Source: Nilaparvata lugens
Taxonomy: Eukaryota; Arthropoda; Insecta; Hemiptera; Delphacidae
DNA length: 64,000 nucleotides
Direction of reading: 5' to 3'
Assembly: GCF_014356525.2 (NCBI RefSeq)
Contig: NC_052518.1
Location: 11,304,874 to 11,368,873, forward strand
In this document: positions 1-10,452 of the stretch, in pieces
Position numbering within the stretch: the first letter of the stretch is position 1
Layout: each line of letters starts with the position of its first letter
Program-made: the position numbers and the translations under genes
Notes under the pieces: generated by a model
Told to the model about the DNA's origin: nothing
What the model saw: only the letters and a program-made list of their open reading frames with translations
Database searches by the model: none

Positions 1-720
1 GTAATAGGTTACTCAAGACTTTTAAACACACTTGACATAACTAATGGACCATTTATAAAATTGAATAACATACAATTGCAATACAGTTCTGACGTGAAAA
101 ATCTAGGACTTACAATGACAAGGACTCTTGACTGGACCAGCCACGTGACTCAGACTTGTAACAGGGTCATTGGGGGGATTATGACATTGAAGAGGATCTC
201 TGACTTCATTCCCTCTTCAACGAAGGTTATGTTGGTCAAGACTCTGATCTTCCCGATCTTCAACTACTGTGACATTGTGACTCTTGACATGACAGTTCAA
301 CTTCTGCAGAGGATGCAGCGTGCACATAATTACTGTGTTCGCTTTATCTTTAACCTGAGACGTGACGACCATGTAACTGAATACTTTAACAGACTTGAAC
401 TTATGAAGCTGCGTGAGAGTAGATCACATCATGCTTTGTGCTTCCTCTATAAGATATTGAAAACTAAAACCCCTAAGTATCTGGCAGTAGAGTACCGCTA
501 CTTGGGTGACTTTGGTCATGGAGGAACGCGGCATGGATCCCATCTGCTGGCTGTCCCAACACATAGGACTGTTATGTACAACAAGTCGTTCCTTGTGACA
601 GCCTGTAGTTTGTGGAATCCTCTGCCTGCTGAGCTAAAGCTTGTTGAGGGACATCGTCGGTTCAGTGCGGCTGTCTTGCGGTGGATCAGAGGTGGTGGAC
701 TCGGCTGGAATGTTCACTAG
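1..720 (+). pseudogene. LINE reverse transcriptase, C-terminal part (5' end outside window)
   Basis: One frame is open from base 1 to a TAG at 718-720 (239 residues). The protein begins after the catalytic palm. It has the thumb signature KNLGL followed by LDWTSHV (the usual LGV..D..L.W..H block of Jockey/CR1-type RTs). After that come FPIFNYCDIV, QRMQRAHNYCVRFIFNLRRDD and a basic, aromatic C-terminus (SLWNPLPAEL) found at the end of many insect LINE ORF2 proteins. The protein would help copy LINE RNA into nicked DNA. The catalytic core lies upstream of the window, so activity cannot be judged. This stretch carries no stop or frameshift, so it is comparatively young. Family level (Jockey versus CR1/RTE) is uncertain. 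Confidence 0.8.
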
Positions 721-735
721 ATCTTAACGTGTGTG

Positions 736-772
<37 letters not shown>

Positions 773-1108
773 TTTCTTCCTTCTTTAATTTATTCCTCTC
801 TTTCTTCTTTTTTCCTCTATCGAAATGATCTATGGATTTTGAACTGACGTTTCTTCCGTTTTCACTTTTCAGTTTTCTCTTTTTTCTCATTGTATCATTT
901 TCACTGATTCAAATAAGAAAGAAATTTTGTTTTTTTTTCTTTCTTTCATTCGCTATTTGAAAATTTTATTTTTTGTAAATTGTTTTATTTTATCTTATAA
1001 TCTTTGTTGTATATTGTTTTAGTTTTACTTAGAATTGTATTGGAGGGTTAAGTGTAAGAGAGGGCCGGCTGCGCCCTAACTTCGCCCTCCTAGGTTTTTA
1101 ATAAAGGC
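721..1108 (+). mobile_element. 3' UTR of the first LINE with (GT)n and AATAAA
   Basis: Downstream of the RT stop there is a (GT)n tract (about 729-770), a T-rich stretch, and a short GC-rich block (about 1063-1090) followed by AATAAA at about 1099. The LINE-like sequence appears to stop near 1108, where an oppositely oriented ORF1 fragment begins. This is read as the LINE 3' UTR and its end. The exact border is inferred. Confidence 0.6.
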
Positions 1109-1114
1109 AGCTAA

Positions 1115-1482
1115 TCACCCCAAATTACGGAGGTTGTTTCGGCGCTGGTATTGGGCTAGACCATCAATGCGAATTTCCAACTTCCTTTCCTTTTTCTCGT
1201 TGGAAGCCTTCATTGCAGTTAATTCGTTTTCAACTGCAAGCAGCCTAGCCTCTAATTTTTGTTCGACTTTAGCAGAGACAATGTCAGTGATGCTATCCGT
1301 GAGTCGGTCGGCCAGAGTTGATACCAAGCTGTTGAAAAATTCGCCCTTGTTCAAAACTTCAGAGAAAGTCTTTCAATAAGGCTGTGTATATCGTTTACCC
1401 CCTCTCCATCGAGAGATGCCTTTGTCAAGTTTTTGACTCCTGTAGCTCGTGTAACCGCTGGCAAAGATTGTTTACTAGCCAT
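1115..1482 (-). pseudogene. LINE ORF1 N-terminal fragment (coiled coil), frameshifted
   Basis: On the minus strand an ATG at 1482-1480 opens a frame (MASKQSLPAV...) of about 43 codons that ends at a TGA. One base shift leads into a second frame, 1354-1115. That frame encodes a coiled coil (ADRLTDSITDIV, EQKLEARLLAVENEL) ending in QRRNNLRNLG, the motif that precedes the RRM-like part of many LINE ORF1 proteins. ORF1 normally binds and chaperones LINE RNA. The protein stops exactly where the neighbouring LINE's 3' end begins, so this is a truncated fragment abutting it in inverted orientation. One frameshift breaks it. Confidence 0.6.
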
Positions 1483-1800
1483 TTTTAGTAAAAACTGAAT
1501 ACTATCCTTCAGAGAAGAGTCAAAAACTTGAAACTTTACAGAAAGCTGCAGATCACCTAGATAAACACACTGGTGAAATCACAACTCAGTACGACTTGAA
1601 AAAACCACTATAACACAAGAAAAAGGCAGGAGCTCACAACTGCATGTTATTCAGCCATCAAGCGCTATCTTATCACTTGTTCATTTGACAAACAATATAA
1701 ATGTATTCTTTAGGCCTTAATATTACATAAAAAAATACTTTTGATAACATTTCTAAGATTCAAGTAAATATTATAAAGGAATTACAAAAACTTACATTTT

Positions 1801-3912
1801 TTAGCAAAAAATTTTAAAGTTGTGAAATTGTGCATATTTTGAGTCCACGTGGTTCTTGCAAGAGAACTGGTTACAGTCAGTACACAAAATTGTGGTTTTT
1901 GTATCTTTGTTCAGTGGACAAATGCTGCACCTTTGGGCCCTTGGTTTGACTGCTCCTGGTGGCAGCACTGGCACCTTGACACCCAGCTGGCTGATTTTCT
2001 AGTTTGCATATTTTTGGTATTCAACTCATCATTTTCTTGAGAATCTTCTTCCAAATATAATGACTTGCCTACAGATTTTCTAGTCCAAGTAAATCTAGTA
2101 TTCAAATCCAAGGTTTCTTGAGAATCTTCTTCCAAATATAATGATGTGCCAATAGATTTTTTAGCTCGAGTAACTCTGGTATGAGAATCCACAGTTTCTT
2201 GGGAATCTTGCTATAGCACTCCTTATACTTCTTCGAATTGCTATATTGTTGAGTCTTTCTTGCATCCACGGCTTCATGAGGTCCTCTGCTAGCATGAAAA
2301 GGAAATCTAGTCTTGGTATTGGTGTCTGGTTAGCAGAGAACATGTTGTCTTTGTAGATGATGTACGAGTTCACTCCAGCACTGTTCAGTAGTCCATAGAA
2401 TATGAAAAGTGGCCACCTTCTTGTCTTTCCAGAGCAGGAGTATTGAGCAGACATTTGGTCGAAAATGTCTACTCCACCTTTTGTGCAGTTGTAAAAGTGC
2501 ATGATCTCAGGCAAGTTGGTGTCTTTCTTGAAGGTACAGCCTTGGTGCATATTGGAGAGGAGAATGACAGTCTTATTTTTCTTGGCTGCATAAGACACCA
2601 TAGTCAGCTCCCTGTCATATAGAAAAAGTTATGTTTCAGCTGGTCTATTTTTCAGTACTTCAGGTGGAATCTCACTTTTATTCTTGCGCAAAGTCCCAAC
2701 CATTGTGAGCTTGTGGTTTTTCAACATGTCATTGAATAGAGACACTGAAGAAAACCAGTTGTCAACTGTTATATTTCTATAAGTACCATGAATTGGTTGA
2801 GACAATTTCTCCACAAAGAATGAGGCTTGAGGTTTTCCTTCAGTGTTCAACTTCTTCCCAATGTATGGTATTGCATTCATCAGATAGCCATTTGAGCTGC
2901 ACATCATCACAATCTTGATACCATACTTTGCAGGCTTATTGTGTATGTACATCCTGAAGGGGCATTTTCCCCTGAATCCCAAGAGTTGTTCGTCAATTGT
3001 GCAGTATGCTTGTGGGGTGTACAGTACCTGGCAGTGTTCATTGAAATTTTCCCATAAATCACGAATGGCAGCAAAGGGATCTGTCTCCTTCCTAGCAGCT
3101 CGAGTGTCTTTTTGGTCAAATCTTAGACAATTGATTAGGAACTCAAATCTTCGGTGTGGCATAATGGATCTTGTAATCCTCAAACCTCTTGATTCATGCC
3201 AAAGTAGTTCAGATCTCGTATGATTTTGCTTTTGGGCACCAAAGTAGATTAGAAGCCCAATTAAAGCTTTGATTTCATTGAAAGATGTCTCACCAATGCA
3301 ACTCTGGTTTTTGTAATTTACTTTCTTCTCAGCAATTTCTTGATTAGTGAAATTAACTATGCTATTAATCATGCTCTCATCTATGTATAGACCAAAAACC
3401 TGTGCTGGATTTGTTTCACCCTTTGCAGCTCCTTTGGGAGAAGGCTTTAGTAAGACTATGTTCCTTCTTGGTGTTCTTCCAACTCACTCAGCATGCTTTG
3501 TTGCCCAACGGTATTTATTTTTACCCCATAGTACTTTCTTTTTCACTTGGATTACATTTTTGGGGAGTGTTTGTTCAACTTCATCATCACCTGATTCCAT
3601 ACCAGCCTCCTCTTCATCTTCCTGGTCTTCTTTATCTCCATGAACTTGAAATTCTTGTGTTGCTTCCTCTTGTCTAGGCCGTTTTCTTGTATGATGTGTT
3701 GTGGTTTCTGCTTCTTCTTCCTCTTCTAAATCACTTCTACTGAGGACAAACTCATCCTCAGATTCATCAGGTGGATGAAGGTCTGACTGAACATCATCTT
3801 CTTCCAAAAAGTCTTTTTCACTTTCACTATCAGACTTGTCTTCAAAATACTCGGGGTCAGAGAGACGAGCTAACTCACTTAAAATGTCTTCCTCAGTTTC
3901 TAATATATCCAT
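1801..3912 (-). pseudogene. piggyBac-family transposase, nearly complete, disabled
   Basis: A DDD cut-and-paste transposase. From the ATG at 3912 one reading frame runs to 2161, broken only by an in-frame TGA (about 3486-3484) and TAA (about 2631-2629). Order: an acidic N-terminal region (about 140 residues of E/D-rich sequence), then the DDE_Tnp_1_7 core. The three expected Asp residues are visible in AYCTIDEQLLGFRG, RNITVDNWFSS and GGVDIFDQMS, and KTRRWPLFIFYGLLN is the usual conserved block. Near 2210 a frameshift leads into a C-terminal repeat region. A second shift reaches a Cys-rich tail (CSICPL...CTDC...CKNH) ending at 1801, the expected piggyBac C-terminal zinc-binding domain. With intact catalytic residues but two stops and two shifts it is a fairly recent pseudogene. 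Confidence 0.9.
2035..2215 (-). repeat. 81-bp tandem repeat inside the piggyBac C-terminus
   Basis: The motif GAATCTTCTTCC recurs at 2041 and 2122, and as a weaker copy (GAATCTTG) at 2203, a period of exactly 81 bp (27 codons). On the minus strand it encodes two copies of a segment containing SLYLEEDSQE. The period is a multiple of three, so the duplication keeps the frame. Confidence 0.8.
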
Positions 3913-4149
3913 AATTATAATTAATATAGTCTAAAACATACTTGCTAAAATCCACATAAGTCTACAAAACCGTAATATGTACCCTTGTAGAAGAACTTAC
4001 ACTAACCGTACACTGGGGAGCTGAGTACCCCAACAACGTTATATAGAAAGAATGCAATGCGTTACAGAACAGGTAAATCAAGCAACTGGCAGCTCTGAAA
4101 TGTCGAGGAAAAGAAGTGGGAGCTGGCTGCGCTCAGTGTTACCACATAA

Positions 4150-4213
4150 AATTTACAGCAAAACAAAAATTCCCTGGGGCACTGAGTGCCCCAGTGTATG
4201 GTTCCAGGGTTAA
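4150..4213. mobile_element. piggyBac terminal repeat with TTAA target site
   Basis: Reading inward from TTAA at 4210-4213, the minus strand starts TTAACCCTGGAAC, the form expected for a piggyBac-like end (TTAA target plus CCC...). Just inside is a palindrome, CTGGGGCACT-G-AGTGCCCCAG, at 4174-4194. A diverged relative (CACTGGGG...TACCCCA) lies near 4013-4033. This is the 5' end of the element encoding the neighbouring transposase. No matching TTAACCCTGG end was found beyond its 3' side, so that end seems lost. Confidence 0.7.
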
Positions 4214-4855
4214 TATTATTTGAAAGCACAAAACCTATTTCCAGATTTTCAATCATTCCAATAGCATTTTGTGAGTACATTTGAAATACATTATTTCCTG
4301 TATAGGCTGAATGTTGGGTTCATTCTGATAATGAATTTATCTTCATTTTTTTAAGAATTGTAAAAATTCCTCTTTTCATATTATATGATTATATATTGTA
4401 ATGTAATGATGGAGATTTGGAGATGATACTGTGAAATTGCCTCCAGGAATAGCAGAAAAAATCAGCTGTAAGGTGATAATTTGGAAAAATATAGTCAAGG
4501 TAGTTCAGTCTCAGAATAGCTTTTAATGCTCAGAACAGAACTTTAACTTCTTCAAACCACCCTCAAATTTAACGTTTGAAAAAATGTTCTCTTAGTTCAT
4601 GCTCATACCCTAAAAGGATTGTTCATACAAATTTCAAATTTCTAGACCCAGCAGTTTGGGCTCTGAGAAGTTTTTGAGCTTTGAGTAGTATTAATATAAT
4701 AATTGATATACTAGACTTTAAGATACTAATTTTTTGTTTGAAGATTTTTTCAACACTATCGTTTTTCCTTAAAATATTCTTTCAGGATTGCCCAAGCTGA
4801 CAATTCCAAAATTACTAGTTTGAATGCAAATTCTTGGGGGGGATGTTTGGGGTCT
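4214..4855. other. no recognisable feature
   Basis: AT-rich sequence with only short spurious ORFs. I see no conserved motif, terminal repeat or coding signal. Confidence 0.5.
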
Positions 4856-4882
4856 TATATATATATATATTATATATATATA

Positions 4883-4920
<38 letters not shown>
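4856..4920. repeat. (AT)n microsatellite
   Basis: About 65 bp of near-pure TA dinucleotides with two small interruptions. Confidence 0.95.
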
Positions 4921-4922
<2 letters not shown>

Positions 4923-4939
4923 ATTTACATCTTCCTATC

Positions 4940-5245
4940 AAAGTGGCAGCCGTAGGTTAATCCTGCTTTTGGCAGCCACCCTTGGGAATGAAGTATATGT
5001 TGTTTTTATGGTGAATAGTGTCTTAAAACATCAAATTTAGGTCCAAAATCGGCTTTTCATTTTGATAGCATCAATGAATAAAAAGTTCCACAGCATTGTG
5101 CGGTGGTACTATCATAGAGGCAGCCAACAAATTCCGGTATTGTGGCAACCATTTGTATATTTTCAAATTGCATTTAAAGTGACAGCCAGTGTATATATTT
5201 TTTTACGAATTCCAGCAATATGACAGCCAGCAACATTGCCAATTT
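4940..5245. repeat. diverged repeat with recurring GGCAGCCA
   Basis: GGCAGCC or close variants recur at about 4946, 4972, 5121, 5181 and 5222. Two of them are preceded by AATTCCGGTATT / AATTCCAGCAAT. This looks like an old tandem or dispersed repeat. No coding signal. Confidence 0.4.
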
Positions 5246-5259
5246 TAACATCAAACATT

Positions 5260-6262
5260 TACAGGTACATTTTCAATGACTCAATCATGTGTTATCGGCC
5301 ACTCCCCCTACACCAGCTCTGTCCATCAGCCGTCTTTACTCCATCCCTTGCACTCACAACTCACTCACTCACACAGTGACAGATATGGGTCGCCGTCTAG
5401 GTGTCACCTCTGTCACCTCGACTACCTGACACCTGGTCATTTTGCCCATAAGCAATTTTTATTACTGGTTATGATGTAGAATTGAATTCTAAGCACTTTT
5501 GGTTTAGTAACATTTTCCTGTCAAACGCACGGTTATAAAGATATTCACCGTCTTTGCTATTTTTAGGACAAATTTTTCAGAGTTGGTTGAAAACGGAAAA
5601 AATGAATAATAAGCCCTTTCGATTGTACCAGATGTAGGACACAATTCTAAACACATTTTGTTTCGTTATATTTTCCTGTCAGATGCACCGTTTATGAGTA
5701 AATTGAGCCTAATTTTCAAATTTTCATCCATCAATGATATGGTAGATGAAGCTATCAGTCTGGTTATCAACTGAGGTATTACATGAAGTATGGTAATTAA
5801 TATGAGGATAAATAATAATTATTTATATCCACTTGGATAAGTAAATATAATAATTACATTTATTCAATTAGGAATCTAAATGCCTTTTCATATAAAACTT
5901 GATAGTTTGGCTTCATTTTCCAACTTTGAAATGAAGAGCCAGCTGGAATGGTGATTTCTTGTGTAGTGGAAACGAGGTGATAGGTTTTCGTGACCGTAGA
6001 CAAGACCATCTACAATACTCAGACCTTAATGTGCTAAACAAGATGGCGGCGGATCTAGCCCAACTCCAGCCAACCAATAGTAGCTTGGCGGCAAATCTAA
6101 CTCGTAATATCTAGAAGTGATCAGACTCGAGACTCGTAACTGATTATAATTAGCTATTTTAAAAAACTTTACGAAATATCATGCAAAAAACTATAAGAAA
6201 TATTATGCAAATTCTTATTCCATCTTAAACTGAAATAATAATTTTGAAAATTCACTTTACCT
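5260..6262. other. no gene recognised; one YY1-like site
   Basis: AT-rich sequence with a GC-richer island at about 5930-6110. The island includes AAGATGGCGGCGG near 6040, which matches the YY1/pho-like consensus AAGATGGCGGC. No ORF of interest. It could be a promoter remnant or part of a repeat. Confidence 0.3.
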
Positions 6263-6605
6263 TCACTTGCTGCTCAGTTTGAGTGTCTTGCGTTTCTGCA
6301 CCTTTTCCCCAAGATCAGCTTTTCTTTTTTGATTGGCAAGTTTTTTAGCTAAGTCTTTTGATTCATTTCTCTCATTAAGGACTTTGGTGTAGTTATTAAT
6401 AAATATATTGGCTAATGTTTTTACACACTTTTTAATTATTTTCACTATAGGGACCCCACATTTACACACATCGTTCAAATTGTTGATTGTATTTTCAGTC
6501 AGTTGAATACCTAATGTCACTAGAGCATCCCTCTGGTTCCTTAACTTTATAAATTCAAGTTCGTAGCGACTGCTTATCATCACTTCCATTAATTTGTACA
6601 TGTTG
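6263..6605 (-). pseudogene. C-terminal piece of a P-element-like transposase
   Basis: The minus-strand ORF from about 6605 to 6263 reads MYKLMEVMISSRYELEFIKL, then a Cys-containing segment (VCKCGVPIVKII), NIFINNYTKVLNE and a lysine-rich end (KKLANQKRKADLGEKVQKRK). Nothing before MYK belongs to it: upstream the frame runs into C-rich repeat DNA. It has the orientation and position expected for the missing end of the P-like transposase at 12546-14197, whose frame stops at LCVNN. The two halves appear to flank a 5.9-kb insertion. The assignment depends on that continuity. Confidence 0.55.
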
Positions 6606-6649
6606 AGGCCAGGGGTGCCCAGCCCCCCCAAGGGCAATGGCGCATGCCC

Positions 6650-6732
6650 CCCCCCCCAATCCAAGTGTAATGCCCCCCCCCAATCCAAGTGTAATGCACC
6701 CCCCCAATCCAAGTGTAATGCCCTCCCCCCAA
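6650..6732. repeat. minisatellite, about 23-bp unit, three copies
   Basis: CCAATCCAAGTGTAATGC followed by a run of C occurs three times in tandem just inside the left hAT-like end. The ORF across it (repeated LHLDWGG) is a by-product of the repeat. Confidence 0.9.
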
Positions 6733-7213
6733 AGTACCCCAATTCCCAACCCTTTAGTTTTTAACATTAGTCAGTGTATGACAATAAAATTCACATCTCA
6801 AGTTGCATACAGATATACACACCATGAACATGAATTGCTCATGTTTGCGGCGCGTATATCTGTACGCACCTCTACATTCTAATCTTCCAAAGGACATTAT
6901 TTACCTTTGGTCTTGTGAGGAATTCTTTCTGTTTTCATAATATTGTAAAAATATATACCATAGTTTCTTAACTCTTTTAAAATAGAAATAAAGTATCTTT
7001 TTGATATTATTTTTGAGACTAGCAGTGCACCCGTTCTTGTTCGGGAGGACTAGAAAGAACTACATTACATCAGGAAAAACTACATGACACATATTTTAAT
7101 AGGATATTAAAAGATAAGTAAGGGAGGCTTTGCTTTTTAAATGTTAAGGCTACTTATAAAAAGTTGATTAATAATATCATTGATAATTCTTTATTGCAAA
7201 ATAATATTGCATA

Positions 7214-8958
7214 GGGGAAGGTGGGGTAAGATGGGGCCATTAAGGATTTTCTTTTTTTCACAACTTTTTCAGAATACCTAAAAAATCAAACTCTATACCA
7301 AAGTTTACAGTAGATCATTTACTATGATAAAAAAATATCCCCATAAGAATATCTAACTTTTTATAAAGAATAGAGCAATTTCAAAAAAGTATTACAAAAA
7401 CCCCATCTTACCCCCGATATGGGGTAAGATGGGGTATCCCGTGGGGTAAGATGGTGCTCTAGTAATAATTTTTCAAAATATCCATATTGAGAGCTGGAAA
7501 GAATCCTTATTATATTAGATAAGTCAATTGAAGGAAATTTGAAAAAAAAACATCATATATACAAGCTTTTTGGTATCAAAATCTGTAATTTATTGTACTG
7601 TAAGTTATTATAATAAGTGTTGATTTGATATTTTCACAAAGTATTTTATTTACAAAGTTTGCAGATGTGATTTACCTCATCATCGTCATCTTCTTCACCA
7701 GGACATGAACAGTGTGCCCATTTATGGCATTTAATGCAGGCAACCCACCTCTCATCAGATTGGAAATATAAAATATCCACAATAGAGACAGTTTGCATCT
7801 TCTTCTTCATCCTCTGTATTGCTATCTCCATCTTCTTTTTCTTTCTGTTTTATGATCCTGCGCTTTTGATTTCTGTATCCAACGTTTTTGGTCTTCTTTA
7901 CATTTTCTTTTGACTTGCTGAATTAGTGATTTCTTGGCTGCTGGTTCATTTTTGTTGAGCTTCTCTTTAATTTGATCCATGAGTTCATGTTTGTATGAAG
8001 AGCTTGTTACCACAACAGTTTTACCTTTTTTATGATTTGTCTGTTGAACATTCGCTCGTCCTACATGAGGAAGAGGCAAAATTTGCTCAGGAGATATTGT
8101 GAAATTACTTTGAGAATTACTTGTTAGGCCTACATTGTGGATAATGTCGTTTTCTTCAACTTCATGTACAGCTGGACCCCAATGAGAAAACCCAGGCTGT
8201 GCATCATTGTTAGCTGGAACATTTCAATAAAATTTATTCAATACAGCTGGACATTGAATAAATTAACAGTCTACTACACATTATCTAGAAAAAGTCAAGC
8301 TAGACAGAGCCGGAAGTTCAATCAGAATAGGCTAATTATAAGTTTCAATAAATGAAATACATTTTCAAAACACCACCATTTTTACGTAAATAGGATATTC
8401 ATAACCATATTAGCCTAGTAATAGTAGTAGAATAAAAAGTTGCCAGTGAATTGAAAATGTCACTGCAACAAACACGCATCAAACATCAGAGAGTCTATGT
8501 CTAAACGTGTTAGTAAACTAATGGGGTAAGATGGGGTCATCCCCATCTTGCCCCAAAGTAGGTTTCCCCATCTTGCCCCATGTTATAGCTTTTAGTTGAA
8601 TTTTGATCATTTTTATATATTAGAAATAGTAGAACAATTACCTATATCATATTATAGTAGGTAAGGAAAGATACTATTAGGATATGTTGATAAAATATAA
8701 AATAATTTCAACACAACTCACCTGTCACAAATTTGAAAGTGCCGAATATTATAATGTGAGTCAGCTGAACATAAGAATATAAGAACATAAGACCACTGGA
8801 CATGAACGCTTCACTCAAAAAGGTTGTGGCCTTGTTCGTAGTGTTGTCCTTTGCCTTTAAGCAAGTTATGATCTTCATCAACAGAGTACAGCACCTGACA
8901 GTAAAGAAAATAGACCTACCCCGTCTTGCCCCATTCCCCATCTTACCCCACCTTCCCC
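7214..8958. mobile_element. pogo/Tigger-like DNA transposon, internally deleted
   Basis: Perfect 23-bp inverted ends begin GGGGAAGGTGGGGTAAGATG (7214 onward, and its complement ending at 8958). Each is flanked directly by TA (7212-7213 and 8959-8960), the Tc1/mariner/pogo target site. GGGGTAAGATGG-type subterminal repeats recur at about 7421-7455 and 8521-8580. The only coding remnant is the C-terminus of a transposase at 7646-8079, so the catalytic core is gone and the element is non-autonomous. Confidence 0.85.
7646..8079 (-). pseudogene. C-terminus of a jerky/Tigger-like transposase
   Basis: Two overlapping minus-strand frames joined by a frameshift near 7825. The upstream one starts near MPLPHVGRAN and is lysine-rich (KHELMDQIKEKLNK, VKRKCKEDQKRW). 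The downstream one has WVACIKCHKWAHCSC, an acidic run and ICKLCK. A Cys-rich WV.C..C..WAH motif after an acidic/basic linker is characteristic of the C-terminal tail of DDE_1 (pogo/jerky-like) transposases in insects. The helix-turn-helix and DDE core are absent. Confidence 0.7.
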
Positions 8959-9029
8959 TAGCAATTATGGTAAACATTGATACAAATTTGGAATGATTTT
9001 ATTCATACAATATATAAAGTCGGCAAGTT

Positions 9030-9236
9030 TAGGTATTCTAAATCCTATAATATTAAACGAGCAATTTCTGTTTAGATTTTTTGATGTTTAAATTTTTAGA
9101 TGTCTATATGTTTGTATTTCACCGGATTTCGAAAAAGGCTCTAACGATTCTCACGAAATTCAGAACATAGTAGGTTTATAATATAAAAATTCGATTGCAC
9201 TAGGTCTCATCCCTGGGGAAACTCGCTGAAGGACAT
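9030..9236 (+). repeat. interspersed repeat, copy 1 left part
   Basis: Contains CCTATAATATTAAACGAGC, GGCTCTAACGATTCTCACGA and TTCGATTGCACTAGGTCTC. The same sequence is present inverted at 10225-10452. Its continuation (CATCCTTGGAAAAACAGCTG) resumes at about 9893 beyond the Penelope insertion. I have a memory of similar repeats in many arthropods but cannot classify it. Confidence 0.7.
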
Positions 9237-9892
9237 TGAAAGAATTGAATGAAAAAGACTAAGAAATTGTCAGAAAACCACTGATTTATTGATAATTGGA
9301 AAGACCGGTTTCGGTTATTACACCATTGTCAATCTCTGATAAATTAAAACTAAATACAAGAGCAGCAGAATTTATACTAGTAGGCGAGTACTGCTATTGG
9401 TCGAGGGCATGAATGCCTGCAATTGGCCTAACTAGACAGTCTCCTCCCCCTCAACGGTGTGACAAAATGGCGGCTTAAGCAACAGAATCCCCATGATAAT
9501 AAAATTTACTTTTAGTAAAAAAAGAACCAAAAAAACAAGTGTGAAAGATAATAAAACAAATATGTACATGGAAAAACTATTGACTAATGAATGCTTACAA
9601 TTTTATGATAAAACTAAATTTGTAGTGTTGTATTGGTTGAAATGAATCTGGTCATTTAAACTATACTGGGAATTTTCCTTAATTACTCTTGTTATTTCTA
9701 AAGCCTCTAGAATATTCAAAGATCTGCCTTTGTTATTTACATGCAGAAACTCAACATTCTCCTTAACTGTGAACTTGTGATTATTTGTTATCAAATGTTC
9801 TGCAGAGTTAGATTCCCCATTTTGTTTATTCCAATCTCTGATGTGTTCTTCAATCCTACTTTTGAAACTTCTACCAGTCTGACCCACATAAC
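9237..9892 (-). mobile_element. 5'-truncated Penelope-like element
   Basis: The segment interrupts an interspersed repeat that continues on both sides (left half ends near 9236, right half resumes near 9893). Its minus strand encodes a GIY-YIG-type endonuclease tail followed by a 3' region containing GACCGGTTTCGGTTATTACA (about 9303-9322), a motif I recall from Penelope elements. Only about 650 bp remain. Confidence 0.75.
9603..9892 (-). pseudogene. Penelope GIY-YIG endonuclease fragment
   Basis: The minus-strand frame contains CYVGQTGRSFKSRIEEHIRD and later SAEHLITNNHKF, the second half of the GIY-YIG fold (YVGQT for YIG, then R...EH). The fused domain normally follows the RT in Penelope proteins and nicks target DNA. 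The upstream residues (FSKDA and before) come from the flanking repeat, so the element is truncated inside the catalytic motif and cannot be active. The remaining sequence runs to a stop at 9603. Confidence 0.8.
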
Positions 9893-9980
9893 AAGCATCC
9901 TTGGAAAAACAGCTGATAATTTCGTCGTCTGTTGATGATGGAAGTGAGTGAGCGAGTGCATGTGTGTGGGACTGACACAA
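9893..9980 (+). repeat. interspersed repeat, copy 1 right part
   Basis: CATCCTTGGAAAAACAGCTG and TTTCGTCGTC continue the repeat that was interrupted at 9236. The inverted copy has the equivalent sequence at about 10260-10310. Confidence 0.6.
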
Positions 9981-10040
9981 AATTATAACTCAGCTGTTGA
10001 ACTTCTGTACCTAATTCAATCAGGTACTTGGTGGCAGTTG

Positions 10041-10173
10041 TACAAAAGCCGGTTAAATTCTAATCCTGATTAATTCCAGTAGAACCAATCAGATAAGCTA
10101 TCTTTTTGAGATGGTCTTCTGTGATTTGGTTCACGTGACATTAATCAGGATTAAAATTCAACATGCTTTTGTG
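10041..10173. mobile_element. foldback MITE, about 133 bp
   Basis: The left arm from 10042 (ACAAAAGCCGGTTAAATTCT, then ATCCTGATTAATTCC...) is the imperfect complement of the right arm ending in ATTAATCAGGATTAAAATTC and GCTTTTGTG at 10173. The arms are about 57 bp with a loop of about 20 bp. Confidence 0.75.
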
Positions 10174-10224
10174 AGAGAAATTTTTGTATTCCTCGCGAGA
10201 TACAGTAAGCTAATTGATTACACA

Positions 10225-10452
10225 GCTGATCTCCCACACAGGCACACGCATCTTCTGTTATCGAAAGACGACGAAATCATCATCTGTTTTTCAAGGATGA
10301 ATTATCCTTTTCATGTCCTCCAGGGAGTTTTCTCAGGGATGAGACCTAGTGCAATCGAATTTTGACCAAATATCCAGATAACCAGATATAAAAATAGAAA
10401 AATATAAACAGATATACATAAATTGCTCGCTTAATATTATAGGATAACAACT
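10225..10452 (-). repeat. interspersed repeat, inverted copy 2
   Basis: GGGATGAGACCTAGTGCAAT at about 10338 and GCTCGCTTAATATTATAGGA at about 10424 are the complement of the repeat at 9030-9236. GACGACGAAATCATC and AAGGATGAATTATCC match the 9893 segment. The two copies form a large inverted pair around the MITE. Confidence 0.7.

Noticed and set aside
4062..4280. 72-codon minus-strand ORF
   Set aside because: It overlaps the piggyBac terminal repeat and has no protein-like features.
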